From the NCBI GenBank assembly GCA_964019695.1, contig OZ026520.1, forward strand, positions 95,643,824 to 95,707,823: a stretch of DNA of 64,000 bases. Direction: 5' to 3'. The position numbers and the translations under genes are program-made. Position 1 is the stretch's first letter, and the number at the start of each line of letters is the position of its first letter. Under the pieces are notes generated by a model. The model made no database searches and was not told where the DNA came from. It was given only the letters and a program-made list of their open reading frames with translations. Shown here piece by piece: positions 19,250 to 31,455 of the stretch. The DNA is from Loripinus fragilis (lineage: Eukaryota > Mollusca > Bivalvia > Lucinida > Lucinidae).

Positions 19250-21191
19250 CTTGTAAAAGATCATCAAGTCTGGTCAGCGCATCAACATTCAACGTATCAA
19301 CTAATGCCGCTTCTGGAAAAGCACCCAAGCAACACAGATGCTCCAAGTTCATTAGTTTCGTAAGGTCATTCCTGCCTTTCAAAAACAGATCAGCTCTTGC
19401 TTGTAAAACATCTTGTAGTTTACCTCTTATTTTATTGGTCTCTTCGTCAGGCCCTGAACAAAACCAGAAGGAAAAAAAATTCAACAAATTATTGAAGCAT
19501 GCCTCTGTGACAGCATCAGCCTCTAGAGTTGATAAAGAATCCAACAGATAATCTATTACATCAACTGAAAAACTATCTCTTGACAAATCCATATTTTTTG
19601 TGGTCTTTACTAGCTTTTCCAAAGTCCTTGTATCCAAATGGTCTTTCTCAAGCAAGCTTTCAAAAGCATTCACAAAGTCCTTTGTGAATATCATATGTGA
19701 GGAGATTTTCATTACATGCATTGTCAAATGAACCAGGTCTGATATGCAACTGGCCTCATTTAATACACCATAATATCTTTTACAAACCTCCATCTCAAAG
19801 TCCTGAATAACACCCGCTAGCTTGGCATCCATTTGATCACTGTCCTGCAAATTCTGTTTCATTGAATTCCAGTTAGCAGCACATGAAACAATTCTGAAGA
19901 ATTCAGGTAGTCGACACCAAGCCACTTTTTGAGCAACCCTATCTAGTAAGTCTGTTGAGATTGGCAACCAGGACTTTTGGTTCAGTAAATATTTCAAAAT
20001 CCCTGAATACTGAAAAGACCAAGTTGTGGTATTTGTGTGTTCACTTTGGAAAGCAGCATGAAAGCTATCATTATCACTTGGATATCTTGACAAAAATGAA
20101 TAAAGAACTATAGATAATGCTCTATTACTTAGTAGCGTGCTCAAGCATTTTGTTATCTCATTTTCACACTTTTCCAACAGAAATGTGTTGTTTGTTCTAT
20201 GAACTATCAAGTATTCAAGTACATTTGACAAACTACTAAAATTAATGTCTTCTATTGAGTATAAAATTCTGTTTTCAACTTTTTGAACAGTCTCCGCATC
20301 CATTTCAAAGAAAGTAAGGCCATGTAAAGCTGGTGCCAGTTGAACGAAGGAGAGGTTTGGATCAAGCACCAAATCAAGACTTCTCTGTCTAACCACATCT
20401 GCCCATGGTAAATGATAGATTTGCATTGACAATGCACCTGCAGTAATCCTTGACACAGCCAAGGGAGTTAAACTCTCCTGCAATTCTATCACTTTAATTA
20501 TAGCTATATCTGTAAGCTCTTTAAAATAGGAGAATAGTTCTTCATGCTTTTCAGGGCTTTCTACCCTACATTTGTATTCTAACCAGGGAAATGTTTTAAA
20601 GAAATATGCAATATTTCTACAGAATCCCATCAAAATTGTCACCAAATATGAATTAAGTAAGTCTGCCTCTTTGATAATCTTGAGAACATTTTGCGACAGC
20701 CATATCATCACATCAGCATCTGCTCTTTCTGACTGCCCTAGAAAAAGCAAACTGAATAGTACCTTTTTATCATTTGGAACACTTTTGCCACTTTCAATAA
20801 ATGACTTCAATCCTGGATAAACATATTTCAACACAAGCACATCAGGTCTGTTGAGAGCCTTTAAACACACTAACAACAAATGTAGTGAGAAGATATCATA
20901 TTCCTGAGCAGGAATGTCATCTACCTTTGCCATAAAATTTACAACAGTTGAGCTAGTATAAGGAATTCCTAACCAGATTAAACTAGAGAAACACACTACA
21001 AACTCTGTGGGTGTCATTTCCTCCAAACTTGCCACCAGTTTTTCTTTAAGTTTCTGAAATGTGGGATTTTGTTCCAACTCTGAAAATTCTTTGATATCAA
21101 TGTTGTTCAATCGCATCACTACAGATGTCCTTGCTATATTATCTTCAATAAGCCAGGGAAACTGTGAATGAACTCTTTTGTAGACAATTAC
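19250..21191 (-). CDS. FASTKD-family gene, exon B (helical-repeat body)
   Basis: This 1942-nt exon (647 codons plus one base) has a TTTATCTGTTTCCAG acceptor before 21191 and a CAAG|GTATGC donor. It is open throughout. The protein is leucine-rich and helical with no membrane segment; early parts read KRVHSQFPWLIED and SELEQNPTFQKLKEKL, resembling the FASTKD pattern of ~35-residue helical repeats that precede the FAST_1 region. FASTKD proteins act in the mitochondrial matrix on mitochondrial RNA. Together with the other exons the product exceeds 950 residues, nearest in size to FASTKD1 among vertebrate members, but the subfamily is not settled. The acceptor is phase 0, matching exon A. Confidence 0.82.
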
Positions 21192-21557
21192 CTGGAAACA
21201 GATAAATGTACCTTAGGCCAGAATTTTTTTATTAATTGATTTACAAACCCTCCTACGGTAATTTTCTGGAAAGTAGAAAGAAAAAAAAATTCAAATTTAT
21301 TTTTTATTTTATCTGCCGACTCTCAATATTATTTGTTTCGTTGAAAAAAATAATATATTTTTGAGGTTCTGCCTGTGTATTTTTGAGAGTGACACTGTTA
21401 AAAGTGATTGTCCTGTCCAGATTTTTAGGAAAATGATTAAATATTTAAAGATTTAATACAGGCTGTTGGTTTACCTATTACTAGTTTTACTGTTTCTGGA
21501 GATATCAAAAAAAAAAAAAAATGAAATTAAAAAAAAAAAAAAAAAGCTCTGAAAAAT

Positions 21558-23227
21558 ATAGCAAGAAGTGAGCAAAGCTCACATACCCCCGGCGGTAGCC
21601 ATCAGAGGTTGTAACACCTTCAGAGAAAAGACAAAATTGTCAAAGATTTCATAATCCTAAATCAAGAAGCTTCTGAGAACTTCAAAGCCAAAAAAAGAAA
21701 TTTTCAGACAAAGCTTAATTTATTCAGGTCCAGTCATTTGGAACAACTTACCAGACTGTTTAAAGAATTTAGAAACTGTTGACTCTTTTCATAGACATTG
21801 TATTAAGTGGATGAAATCCAGTCTATCTTCCAATCTTTGAAACTTATATAATTATATGTCCATATGAACATAATTTTGAGCTAAAATTGTGAATATGTTT
21901 TGTTCCCCAGTTTAATTATTTAGTTTGGTGCTCATAAGAAGCGTCTCATTGAGACGCTTCTTTTGAGAACCCATGTATGTAGATAAAATTGGTATTACTA
22001 ATCACTTGTAATTAGAGGTATGATATATATGATACTTATGTAAAAAAGTATGCCTGTGTGTATGAAGGTTTGAAAGTGTTCCATGATGTTTGTATTATCC
22101 TGTATACATGTAAATCATCTTTGTATTTTATACTTGTATTATTTTTTGGTGGTAGTTCATAGAGGGCCTCATGGAAGATGAGCTTTCTTTTTGCTAAATG
22201 TGTTACCCTCTGAAAATAAAGACTATTATTATTAGAAAACTTTGATGAAAAATGTCCATATGTGTATAAGAGTGACAGAAGGAAAAATTGAAAATTTGAA
22301 GAAGGCAAAATGAGGATTAGCACCTTAATTTTCATTTACACAATACACTTTGCCTACCTGAAAGTGTACACAAAATTTCATAATCATAATCAAGTAGCTG
22401 CTGAGAAAACTCTGATAAAAACGTCCATATGTATATATAGGAGTGACAGAAGGAAAAATTGAAAAAGAAGGCAAAATGAGCTTAAGCATCTTTATTTTCA
22501 TTTACACAATACACTTAGCCTACCTGAAGGTGTACACTATATTTGAAAACACTGGCTCCAATAGGAGCCGAGAGATCTGCGACAGAATTTTCATTGGAGA
22601 GAAAGAAAAATGAATAAATAAAGGGACTGATAAACAGTATGTGGCTGTTCTTTTGTAACACAATTCAACTAATCACTATCAAACTTTGTACCAAATTTCA
22701 GAATCCTAACTCAAGTAGTTGCTGAGAAATCTTTGACGGAAAAAAAGTCTATATGTATTATATAAGAGTGAAAGAAGAAAAAATGAAAATTTGAAAAAAG
22801 AAGGCAAAATGAGGATTATCATCTTTTGTACCTAATTTCAGAATCCTAACTCAAGTGGTTGCTGAGAAATCTTTGACAGAAAAAAATGTCCATATGTATT
22901 ATATAAGAGAGAAAGAAGGAAAAAATGAAAATTTGAAAAAAGAAGGCAAAATGAGGATTAGCATCTTAATTTCCATTTAAACAGTACACTTTGCCATCCT
23001 GAAGATGTACACAAAATGTGAAAACACTGGCTCCAATAGGAGCTGAGAAATCTGTGACAGAAATTTCCATTGGAGAGAAAGAAAAATGAACAAATAAAGG
23101 GACTGATAAGCCATATGTGGCTGTTCTTTTGTTACACAGTACAACTCATCACTGTCAAGCTTTGTACCAAATTTCAGAATCCTAACCCAAGTAGTTGCTG
23201 AGAAATCTTTGACGGAAAAAAAAGTTT

Positions 23228-23258
<31 letters not shown>

Positions 23259-23371
23259 AACAAACATAATTACAGAAAAGGCAAAAACTATATACCCCCT
23301 ATATACTTCGTACCAGGGGTATAAAAAAACTATATAGCCCCTATATACTTCGTACCAGGGGTATAATGACC
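21558..23371 (+). mobile_element. Helitron/pearl-like tandem-core element
   Basis: It begins TATAGCAAGAAGTGAGCAAA, GCTCACATACCCCC. It contains about four core units with TACCAAATTTCAGAATCCTA, AGTAGTTGCTGAGAAATCTT and AATGAAAATTTGAAAAAAGA, then a CAGA microsatellite (23226-23260) and the terminal block CTATATAC...ACCAGGGGTATAA. The terminal block is duplicated in tandem (23292-23328 and 23329-23364). It sits between A and T of the host MITE palindrome with no clear duplication, as Helitron-type insertion requires. A LINE 3' end (about 21675-22229) is nested inside. Confidence 0.7.
21675..22229 (+). mobile_element. LINE 3' end (CR1/L2-like RT C-terminus)
   Basis: On the plus strand a short broken reading includes YSGPVIWNNLPDCLKN, the common end of CR1/L2-like reverse transcriptases ('sGP.iWN.LP'). 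A 3' untranslated region follows, ending in AATAAAGACTATTATTATTA. The copy is strongly 5'-truncated. A hairpin MITE scrap (AAGAAGCGTCTCATTGAGAC) lies at 21935-21965. Confidence 0.65.
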
Positions 23372-23469
23372 AGTTAACTGGTCATTTTCAGAGCTTTTTT
23401 TTTTTCGTTCCCCCGACCCTAAATCTGAAAAAAAAAATCCCGTAAATCAACTAATAAAAAATTCTGGCA

Positions 23470-24100
23470 TTAACAGGGGACAAAAATTTCACTCGTCTGC
23501 TCGTTATTACGAGTGAAATCTAGAAAGCACGAGTTATTCTTCCCAAAGCACTTGTCCTGCTTTAGGAAGAATTATTCAGGGAAGTCATATTCTTATGTTC
23601 TTTATTACATATGCTTTTAAAGGACAAGTGCATGTGGTTGCAGGACCAGTGAAAATTGTTAGTCACTCATCCTGCAGGACAAGTGCAATATTGAAATATT
23701 TTTGTCCCCTTTCTCTTTCTTTTTCAAATAAAATGTTGGTTTTAAGGACTGGAATTCACAAGACTGCTTCTTCAGATGAAGCAGTCTGATCCTGTTATGC
23801 ACTGTTTGTCTAGGATTTCAAACCCTTGTTAGATTAGCAAACAGGGAAGAACCTGATCAGACTGCCTGATCAGAAGCAGTATGATCTGTGTCTGTGCTGA
23901 TTGCTTTTCTCCTTTTTCAAATAAAATATTGGTTTTTGGGGCTGGAATTCACAAAATGCTTGTCAGAAAAGCAAACAGGGAAGACCCTGATCAAACTGCT
24001 TCTTCAGAAGCAACCTGATATGGGTCTGCACTTTTTGTCTAAGCCTTTTTTTGGCATGCAACTAGCATTCAAAAGGGGCTCTTGCATGGTATGGGAAATT
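23470..24100. repeat. Repeats of the GGAATTCACAA family
   Basis: Two to three tandem-like copies contain AAATATTGGTTTTNNGG, CTGGAATTCACAAAATGC, GGAAGACCCTGATCA and CTTCTTCAGAAGCA. The related single copy is at 18890-19066. The DNA between 23470 and 23735 has ATTACGAGTGAAAT-type words but no assigned feature. Confidence 0.55.
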
Positions 24101-24984
24101 AACATGGGAGTCTGCCCACCCTTGGATTTTGATAATATTATGTTATAACTTAAATATTTATGGTGCATTTGAGTTTTTATGCAATCCCATTGCTAATATA
24201 TGACGTCATGAATGATATCACTATAATATCTTAGGGTACCCAGTTATAATCATTTCTAAAGTAATTGTAATATCATTAGTGCTGCAGCAGAGGTCACCAA
24301 AAGTGACATGTACCCATACCGGAAGGGTAACAAGTAGCATCATACATCATTTTAAAGCTTAGAGTGTGCTGAGTTCAGAACTGCATGATGCCACTTTCAG
24401 AATTTTGTGCGAAAAAAATTACAGCCCTTTAAACATGGGTACCGTCATCATAGCTCAGAAAGGAATGATGATTTCTTTTTATGACATGAAGGATACATAC
24501 TGTATAAAATTCATGTTATTAGGTTGTATATGATCCAATAGTTAATATTAATTTTGTTTGCATTTGATATGCTACTTACACACATTGACAACTGTAATTA
24601 AAAGGTCATTGAGTGCAAAAGTCGCGAAAACCAATGATTTTTACAAATAGTCACGTTTATTGCATTTGATCTACATGTACATTTTTAAATCATAAAAAGG
24701 AGTTTTTCCTTACAATATCAAGTAAATATAAATGCATTTAATGTGGCAATTAATCCAATTATAATGTCCCCCCAACAGTTTATGGCATTTATAGTACAAC
24801 TCTGAAGGGATTGCAAACGTGCATAAATGTACTTGTTCAATTTTATACGTCTGCATATTTTGATATGGGTTTATTTATGAAAGCTTTAGAAATCACCTGG
24901 GCTAAACCTATGTACATACTATTACATATCTTTCTATGTGAAGGTGGAATGCACCTTCTCATAACAGGTTTTGCTAGCATTGGA

Positions 24985-25072
24985 TACCTTCATGGTAAGG
25001 CGAGACTCGGAGAACTGTTATTTGAATTTGAGTTTGTGGTATATTCTGATCATACTCGCTTATTTTTTTGAT
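24985..25072 (+). mobile_element. Degenerate PLE-2 3' end
   Basis: It ends GTGGTATATTCTGATCATAC then TCGCTTATTTTTTTG, matching the PLE-2 terminus (GGTATTTCCTGATCATACTC + ACTTAC + T-run). It is short and diverged. Confidence 0.55.
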
Positions 25073-25137
25073 GTCTCTGCTGTTGACAGTGTAAAACAAA
25101 GGTTGTCTGGAAAAGAGTGTGACAAAACTTTACGAGC

Positions 25138-25236
25138 TTTGTCATGAGTCAGTTATCATGCCTTGCCTCTTCCTCACCGTGCAGTTGGGGTGGGTTGATT
25201 GTGGCAGTTCCTGGTCGTACTCACTTACTTTTTAAA
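25138..25236 (+). mobile_element. Degenerate PLE-2 3' end, second copy
   Basis: It contains TTGCCTCTTCCTCACCGTGC and TTCCTGGTCGTACTCACTTA followed by CTTTTT, an orderly match to the last ~90 bp of PLE-2. With the copy at 24985-25072 it forms a loose direct pair. Confidence 0.6.
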
Positions 25237-26099
25237 CTAACATTTTATATACAGTTCTTGAAAGTGGTGCTGCAAGAACAACAGAACTTTCTCTGATGAT
25301 GTCCAGTGCCATTTGCATGAGTTCTAAGAGGAATCCTGACCATGAATCAGACACAGAAATGAACATATAACTGTAATTAACTAATACTATATGGTCGTTT
25401 TGTGAAGTTGTACAGATAAACCTGCTATCAGAGTTCAGGTAAAAGGGAATACATATTTCTCCAACATTATTACTTTTGGAATGACTCGCTGGAGATGGTA
25501 TTGCTTCCTTTTAAACTAGTCCTCTCCTCATCTAGGCTTTGTCTTTGAGATGTGCATCAGTTTGCAAAGACGGAACTATTCCATCTGATGTTTACAAGCA
25601 ACATATATGTATATCATATCAAATCCTTCAAATGCAGTACATTCCTGAAGATGTTATTAATGGTTTCCATGAAGGCTAATGTACTATAAAAAATGTCAGA
25701 GGACAAGTGTCTATTCTGCCTGGATTAACTGTATGGTCTAAGCAACAGAGTACAAAGTTTTAATAGGACCTAGAGGAATCACGGGACTAACCTTAAAAGG
25801 CAATTCATTGACTAGGTCACGTGGTTCCTGAGCCAAGCCTGTGACCTCAAAGTACTCAATGATGTTCCACAAATATGTATGTCGAAGTGCATGTACATGT
25901 ACAGGTAAACCAAACCAGAGTTGACCTTCACATCATTCTGATACAAAAGCACTAATATGATTCTGTTGTAAAAATAATTTAGATGTTTGACAGTTGATTC
26001 ATTGATCCACATTTGACCCCACAGAGGCCACGCCTCACACTTCTAACGGATTTTGCAACATGCGTTATATCATCCAGGCTTGCTAGGTGCCTTAGACAC

Positions 26100-27370
26100 A
26101 GGAAGTGAGGAAATGATTCATGAAGGAAGGATTTATAAAGCTTGATGGACAAGACAAACCTCAGAAGATGTTCTATGAACCCAAGCAAAAGGCCAACAAT
26201 AAGACACTGGCAGACATGCCAAAGATACAGCAGTGTAGTCATGAATGCTTAGGTGATGCATCTGTGTTTGTAAGCAGCTTGCTCTTTCAGGGAGGTATCT
26301 TGTCTTGTGAGAATGCACAAGGAGTCTTAAAATATTTTCAAAAACTATGGCTCGAATCAATGGCCAGATTTCATCCATTAACTCAAAAGCATATCTGAAG
26401 GCAACGTAGCATTATTGAGAAAACAGAATGCATCATCTTTGATGCTACAGCTTTGATACAGATGCTACCAATACTGTCTAAAACGGCTAAAGTAACATCT
26501 GTAGCCATAGTTTAACAGTTCCGTGTCTACATACTTTAGGCCGGTTGCATCTATTAGTCCGTTTCACAGATACACATTGTATTTGACATGTATAGGGAGA
26601 AAAGTGTGAATACGCTAGTATGCCAAAAGAGAGGCAACACCACAATGGGACATAAAATGCTTCTACAAGCAGACATGAAAGTACTCAAAGAATAGAGGAT
26701 ATTCTTATCCGGAGGCAAAACTAAGGACAACCTTGTAGCTTATTACACCAACACTGATAAAAGCCAGTTGAATAGAAACATACAATCTTCATCAGTGGTG
26801 GACTGAAGGACAGAGCCATCGAAGCGACCAAAGATGAGCATAATGACATCTCAGAGCTACGAGAGAAAGCGAACACAAGGCTGTATACATGCCTCAGTTG
26901 CTGCAAAATGTCCCAGTACAGATTTTCTTTTTCTTATTGTAACTTCCTCATCATAGATAAAAAAGAAGCTACAAATGAGATCTTTCTTACATGTTGAATT
27001 GGCATATGATGTTGCTATGAGACGTTATATCCCTGTTAACATCTTATTCAAAATAAGAACAACACACAAGACTGATCATAAAATACTATCTGGCAGGATT
27101 GGATATAGGCAGTGCTTTCTTTAGGGTTGGTAAGAAATCCGTTTTCAAGCGCATGATTCAAGGTGCGCTGAAGTTTTAGGGACTAAAATAATCTTGGCCA
27201 TGGGCCTTTATTAAACTGTCAAAAGTTTACTTGCACTCAGTCTGTTGGAGCAATATATGAAAAACTAGACCCTACATCCCTAAACGAGGTAAGCTTAGCA
27301 AAGGCAGCAACAAAAGTCCTATCGACAAATAACAGTTTCCATTTGCATATTCTACATCAACAAAATGAAT
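26100..27370 (+). pseudogene. Decayed uncharacterised ORF inside the long-TIR element
   Basis: Broken plus-strand readings include SVFVSSLLFQGGILSCENAQ near 26260-26310, RQRSIIEKTECIIFDATALI near 26400-26460, a later IHIVFDMYREKS near 26570-26610 and KVLSTNNSFHLHILHQQNEY near 27320-27370. From memory this order resembles a widespread uncharacterised invertebrate ORF family ('IEKTECIIFDATALIQ...IvFD.Y' and later 'LHLHI'), but I cannot confirm it without a search. Many stops and frameshifts are present. No function is assigned. Confidence 0.4.
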
Positions 27371-27958
27371 ATGGATAAAATATAGTTGATAATGACACAC
27401 TTACTGTATGCGTCCTACGATGATGAACCATTCAACAGCTGCCCCAAAGCTTTTAAATGACCTTACATGCAATTGCGAGATCAGTATCTGTGACGATAAC
27501 TGTACATTATACATGCTTTCGCAATGACCAACTTTGTGCACTAACCTAACAACCTAACCTATGAACGCAAAATAGCAGCTCCATGAAAACACATTTTTGT
27601 ACATTATCCATGCAAAACACAAGTGATTTGGAATAGAGAATGTCATGTGCTTTAACATCACTCTTTGACAGATGGAAGAATAAATACACTACACCTTTAT
27701 TGCGAAGCATTTTAGACCAATTTGACTGTAAATGTCTTTGGTGAAGAACTCATTTTCATGGTCTTTAGGAATTCCACTTTGTCTTAAACAAGTAATGGTG
27801 TCTCACATGCATGCTAGTCATTTAAGAGTATGGCAGACACAGCTGAGCAAGACTCGCTTCATCCTGTTTTGATATTGATAAAACGTTATACTAAACTAAC
27901 ATGACATTAGTTCTGAGTGAACGCTGTGCCACACCTGCTCTAGTAAAGTCATATATAT

Positions 27959-28048
27959 ATGTCTCAATGGCGCAGTTGGTAGCGTCAGCGTCTGGTGTAG
28001 TGCTAGGCGGTGTTGCCGAGGTCGTGGGTTCGAATCTCGCTAGAGGCA
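27959..28048 (+). repeat. tRNA-like sequence, probably a SINE head
   Basis: GTCTCAATGGCGCAGTTGGT gives a box A, and GTGGGTTCGAATCTCGC gives a box B. The first and last bases (TGTCTC / GAGGCA) can form an acceptor-like stem. The middle is too long and has no clean anticodon arm, so a functional tRNA is unlikely. No tail or target duplication was defined. Confidence 0.5.
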
Positions 28049-29379
28049 AAATATTTACAGCATCTATCGGCTCAGTTGATTCACTATATCCCTCCATATA
28101 TGTATGTCTGTCACAGTCAAAATACTGGAACGTAAAAAGTAAGTCAATGAATGTCACAAAGCAAGGTTAAAGAGAATGCGAGGTCAATAACTACACAGCA
28201 GTGATTTTGTTACCTGCGCATCCTGCATCTTTTTCGCATCATATTGTCTTTGGGATGCAAAGTTTTTATTTCGGCGAGTCCGAGGATGCAATAGTATTGC
28301 AGACTTGTCATTAAAAAAAGTATTCTGGACTCGTAAGTTTGTAGTTGAACTCGTTGATATGGGAAACAGCGAGTCCTAGGACCCATAAGCCATAAATTGT
28401 AAATGAATCACTGTATACAAGGTTCGACACTCTCAACTATCACTGCTGCAGAGAATTCACTTTAATGTTAATTGTTCACGGACGGACGTCAATTTATATC
28501 AAAGTCACTGGAGCGTAAAAGTAGGTCAAGGTCAGCAGGTCCCACTGTATGCTCAAAGAATATGCAGAGGACAGTTACTATGCAATGTTTAATAACAGTT
28601 ATCATTACTGCAGAGAAATTCACTTTAATGTAAATTGTTGACGGACGGCTGACTGATGCGAATTTGAACTCCTATGTAACACCCTGTTGAAAAAAAGCCA
28701 CACCCTTGCAACAAGCAATTGTGACAAAATAATAAAAATAGTATAGATTAAATATTAAAAATTTCTAACACTAAAAATCCTTACAAAATTGAACAGGATT
28801 ACATGCAGTTGCATCCAGATTAATGTTATGTCAATGTCATAGGTATTTGTGACTTTTGTACTCAATGACCTCATAAAATGTTGAAAACCAGACTGGATAT
28901 TGTCATTCAATACCTATAATTATATTTATTCATGTTCCACTCCACAATTTACAAGAAATAGATTTTTATGTGCATATATGAGGATAATACCTGCTTGGGA
29001 AGCACACAGAAAACGAATACTAACAATTTAGGGTGTATACTTTTGAAGGGCCGTAAAAAATTTCGCACAAAATTTTGGAAGTGGCATCATGCAGTGTTGA
29101 AATGAGCAGACTCTAAGCTTTAATTTGGTATATAGTAGTACTTGTTACCCTGCTGGTATGGGTACCTCTAAAATTAGGCTACTTTTTGCCACATTGCTGC
29201 AGCACTACATGTAACGGGCGGAGAAATGTTTTATTAAATAGCTATGTCATTGATAAGTTCGTTGTTACATAAAATGGCTTTATATGTATTAGGATATTGG
29301 GTGGGCATTCATTTTTATAGCATGGTACCCCAATTTTCGACTGTATATTTTGTATTCAGTCAAATTTGGAATTAACATT

Positions 29380-31140
29380 TTTACAGGTTGCGTTCTTTGT
29401 CAAGATACCATTTCAACATATTAACTATCCATATATGTTCATAATATGTAGACCAAATTTCATGAAGTTCAAGGACCGGTAACATATTTTTTCAATTTGA
29501 TGTAAACACATGGCCCTAATTCATCGAAATGTAAAAAATACAATAATTATGTTTCAGTGCAAAACATACTTGAATACTTGCTTAGTTTGAATCATCATGC
29601 TAGTACGTTCATTGATAGAAGTTGATTTGTTCAGTGTTTTCCCCTATTATGAATTGGAAAAAGAAAAAAAACAATATTCTATATTATTAAGTGCCACGAT
29701 TCTTATTTAATGAAGTGCTTACACAATAATATTAGCCAAAATGATACAATATGTTCACACCTGTACTTACCACATCTAGTTTCTAACATTAAAACTATAT
29801 CTAGCCAATATTACACTTACTATTTAAAATTATTAAGAATTTTAATTCATACAGAAGAGATACCTTATGACAAGTCAGTTCATACAGGAGAAGAACATCT
29901 ATGATTTTATAATTGTAAGACTCAATAATAAACCTGCTTCACAAAAATAACCCCCTGTCAAACCTATTGGTTAAAATTAACTATTTTGGTCACAGATAAC
30001 TCTTGGCTTCAAGGTATTGCTAATTTAATGCTTAAATCTTCTCTGTTCATTCTGTTTTGTGAAACTGATGCTGATTTCCATCAAATAGCAACATTTATAC
30101 TTTAGCTGGCTGTATATTCTAGGCATACAGTTTCGTTTCAGGACCTCACTCATTCATGTAGAACACTGTTTTATGATACCTTTGATAAGACTCTGTTACA
30201 CGTTATCCTGGTCACGGCACCAAAATGTGGTTCCTCAAGTTCAGTTGGGATGTAAAAGAAATATTTAGTCTTCTTGTTTTAACATGTTAGGATATTATGC
30301 TCCTTAAACAATATCATGCAGGACTTGAGGAAGCGATACACATTGTCTTGGCCCCATAGTGCCATGACACAGGGCCAAGACGTCCTTCTGTATTTCTGAC
30401 CATTAAATCATTTAAAATTGTCTAAACATGTCTGTCTTTGAGAAAAAATAAAGAAGATTTAAAAACAATCTCCTTATGTCGAGTTATTGATTCATTTTAA
30501 CTAAACAATTGATTTTGCTAAAACTTACCTATACCCATGAGAGGTAGGAAATGACAAAGTTACTGGTTTTTGATTTTCATGATATTTGGCTCAGATCAGC
30601 AGTAAAAAAATGGCATGTTTTTGTGATAATATGATATCTTGACAAAGACTAGAACATATCCATCTTTTGAATTGAATGTTGAATGTTTTGTAAATTTTTG
30701 AAAAAAAAAATATTGAAATTTTACAATCACTTCTTCTGAAAACGTAAACCATAATTTATCCAAATGGTTTCGTGGTATTAAAACAATGTCTATGGTATTT
30801 TGGATTCAATCTAGATGACAAATTTAGAAATTAACAAAACTATAGTTTTAGGACATGGAAATTTAGAGACAGGTACCACCTCAAAGGTGGAGTCAGGGTT
30901 GTCTCCTAAGCCTTATTCATAGCTATCTAATTTGATAAATACATTTTCATAGTTCATATAATGAGTTATCAATATGCAAAGTTTGAAGAAAATCCATGCA
31001 TGGGCACAGATGAAAGTACCCCTTTAAAAACATTTACTGTAAGGTACAGATAAACAGTGTTAGATTTAGGCTTGATTTCTATTGCGTCCCTGGGACCAAG
31101 GGCATCAACAAAATGTGAGTCCCATGAAAATTTTACTGAG
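29380..31140. other. Unassigned intronic DNA
   Basis: This is part of the long A-B intron. It is AT-rich with short random open frames, and I see no recognisable element, exon or RNA gene. Confidence 0.45.
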
Positions 31141-31455
31141 TCCCAGAAAAGTAATAAGGTTGCAAAGATCAGGAATCGATACAATCAAGTACCACACCTG
31201 ACCCAGGATACCAATGGGAAAGTGACAAACTCACAGAAGACACCACAAACGAGAGCCAAGAGGTCAGCCCTTTCCCAGCAGGTGACCACAAAGCACATAT
31301 AAACAGACGCGCACAAAACATAGCAAACACAAGACAGAACAAAAACATAAAAGATCCACAAAAGAAGTACCGCCTTGGAACGGTCAGTAAAATATTTTAC
31401 TGGAGGGCTTAAACCGGTTTAACGGCGCCAACCTCACCCTTAATTCAGATGTGGA
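31141..31455 (-). mobile_element. PLE-1 3' region, 5'-truncated
   Basis: This is the reverse complement of 58800-59120 and 60500-60817. Shared blocks include TTGCAAAGATCAGGAATCGA, TACCACACCTGACCCAGG, GTGACAAACTCACAGAAG, AAGCACATATAAACAGACGC, GTAAAATATTTTACTGGAGG and GGCGCCAACCTCACCCTTAA. Its T-run terminus is at the left (31141). It is a well-preserved Penelope-like 3' end. Confidence 0.8.

Larger units (their letters stand above)
21212..23465. mobile_element. AGGCCAGA-family MITE split by a Helitron-like element
   Basis: The left part (21212-21557) starts AGGCCAGAATTTTTTTATTA and reaches the central palindrome GCTCTGAAAA. The right part (23372-23465) resumes at TGACCAGTTAACTGGTCA and ends AATCAACTAATAAAAAATTC then TGGC. 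The uninterrupted relative at 32504-32931 shows the original order, so it acts as an empty-site control. The inverted ends are about 25 bp. No transposase. Confidence 0.8.
24277..29213. mobile_element. ~5 kb element with long inverted ends and a decayed gene
   Basis: The left arm (24277-24632) and right arm (28848-29213) are inverted copies at roughly 70-80 percent by eye, collinear for about 350 bp. Paired blocks include TAGTGCTGCAGCA, GTACCCATACC, GGGTAACAAGTA, AAAGCTTAGAGT, TGCATGATGCCACTT, TTTTGTGCGAAA and AGGTCATTGAGT. Between the arms are Penelope 3' ends, a decayed gene (26100-27370) and a tRNA-like head (27959-28048). The outer termini and target duplication could not be defined, so an inverted duplication remains possible. 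Confidence 0.55.

Noticed and set aside
22030..23340. CRISPR-like or satellite array
   Set aside because: The repeats are long, degenerate core units of a Helitron/pearl-like element with a microsatellite end. There are no short repeats with unique spacers, and the DNA is eukaryotic.
27959..28048. Functional tRNA gene
   Set aside because: Boxes A and B are present, but the anticodon arm cannot be drawn and the central part is too long. A SINE head or tRNA relic is more likely.
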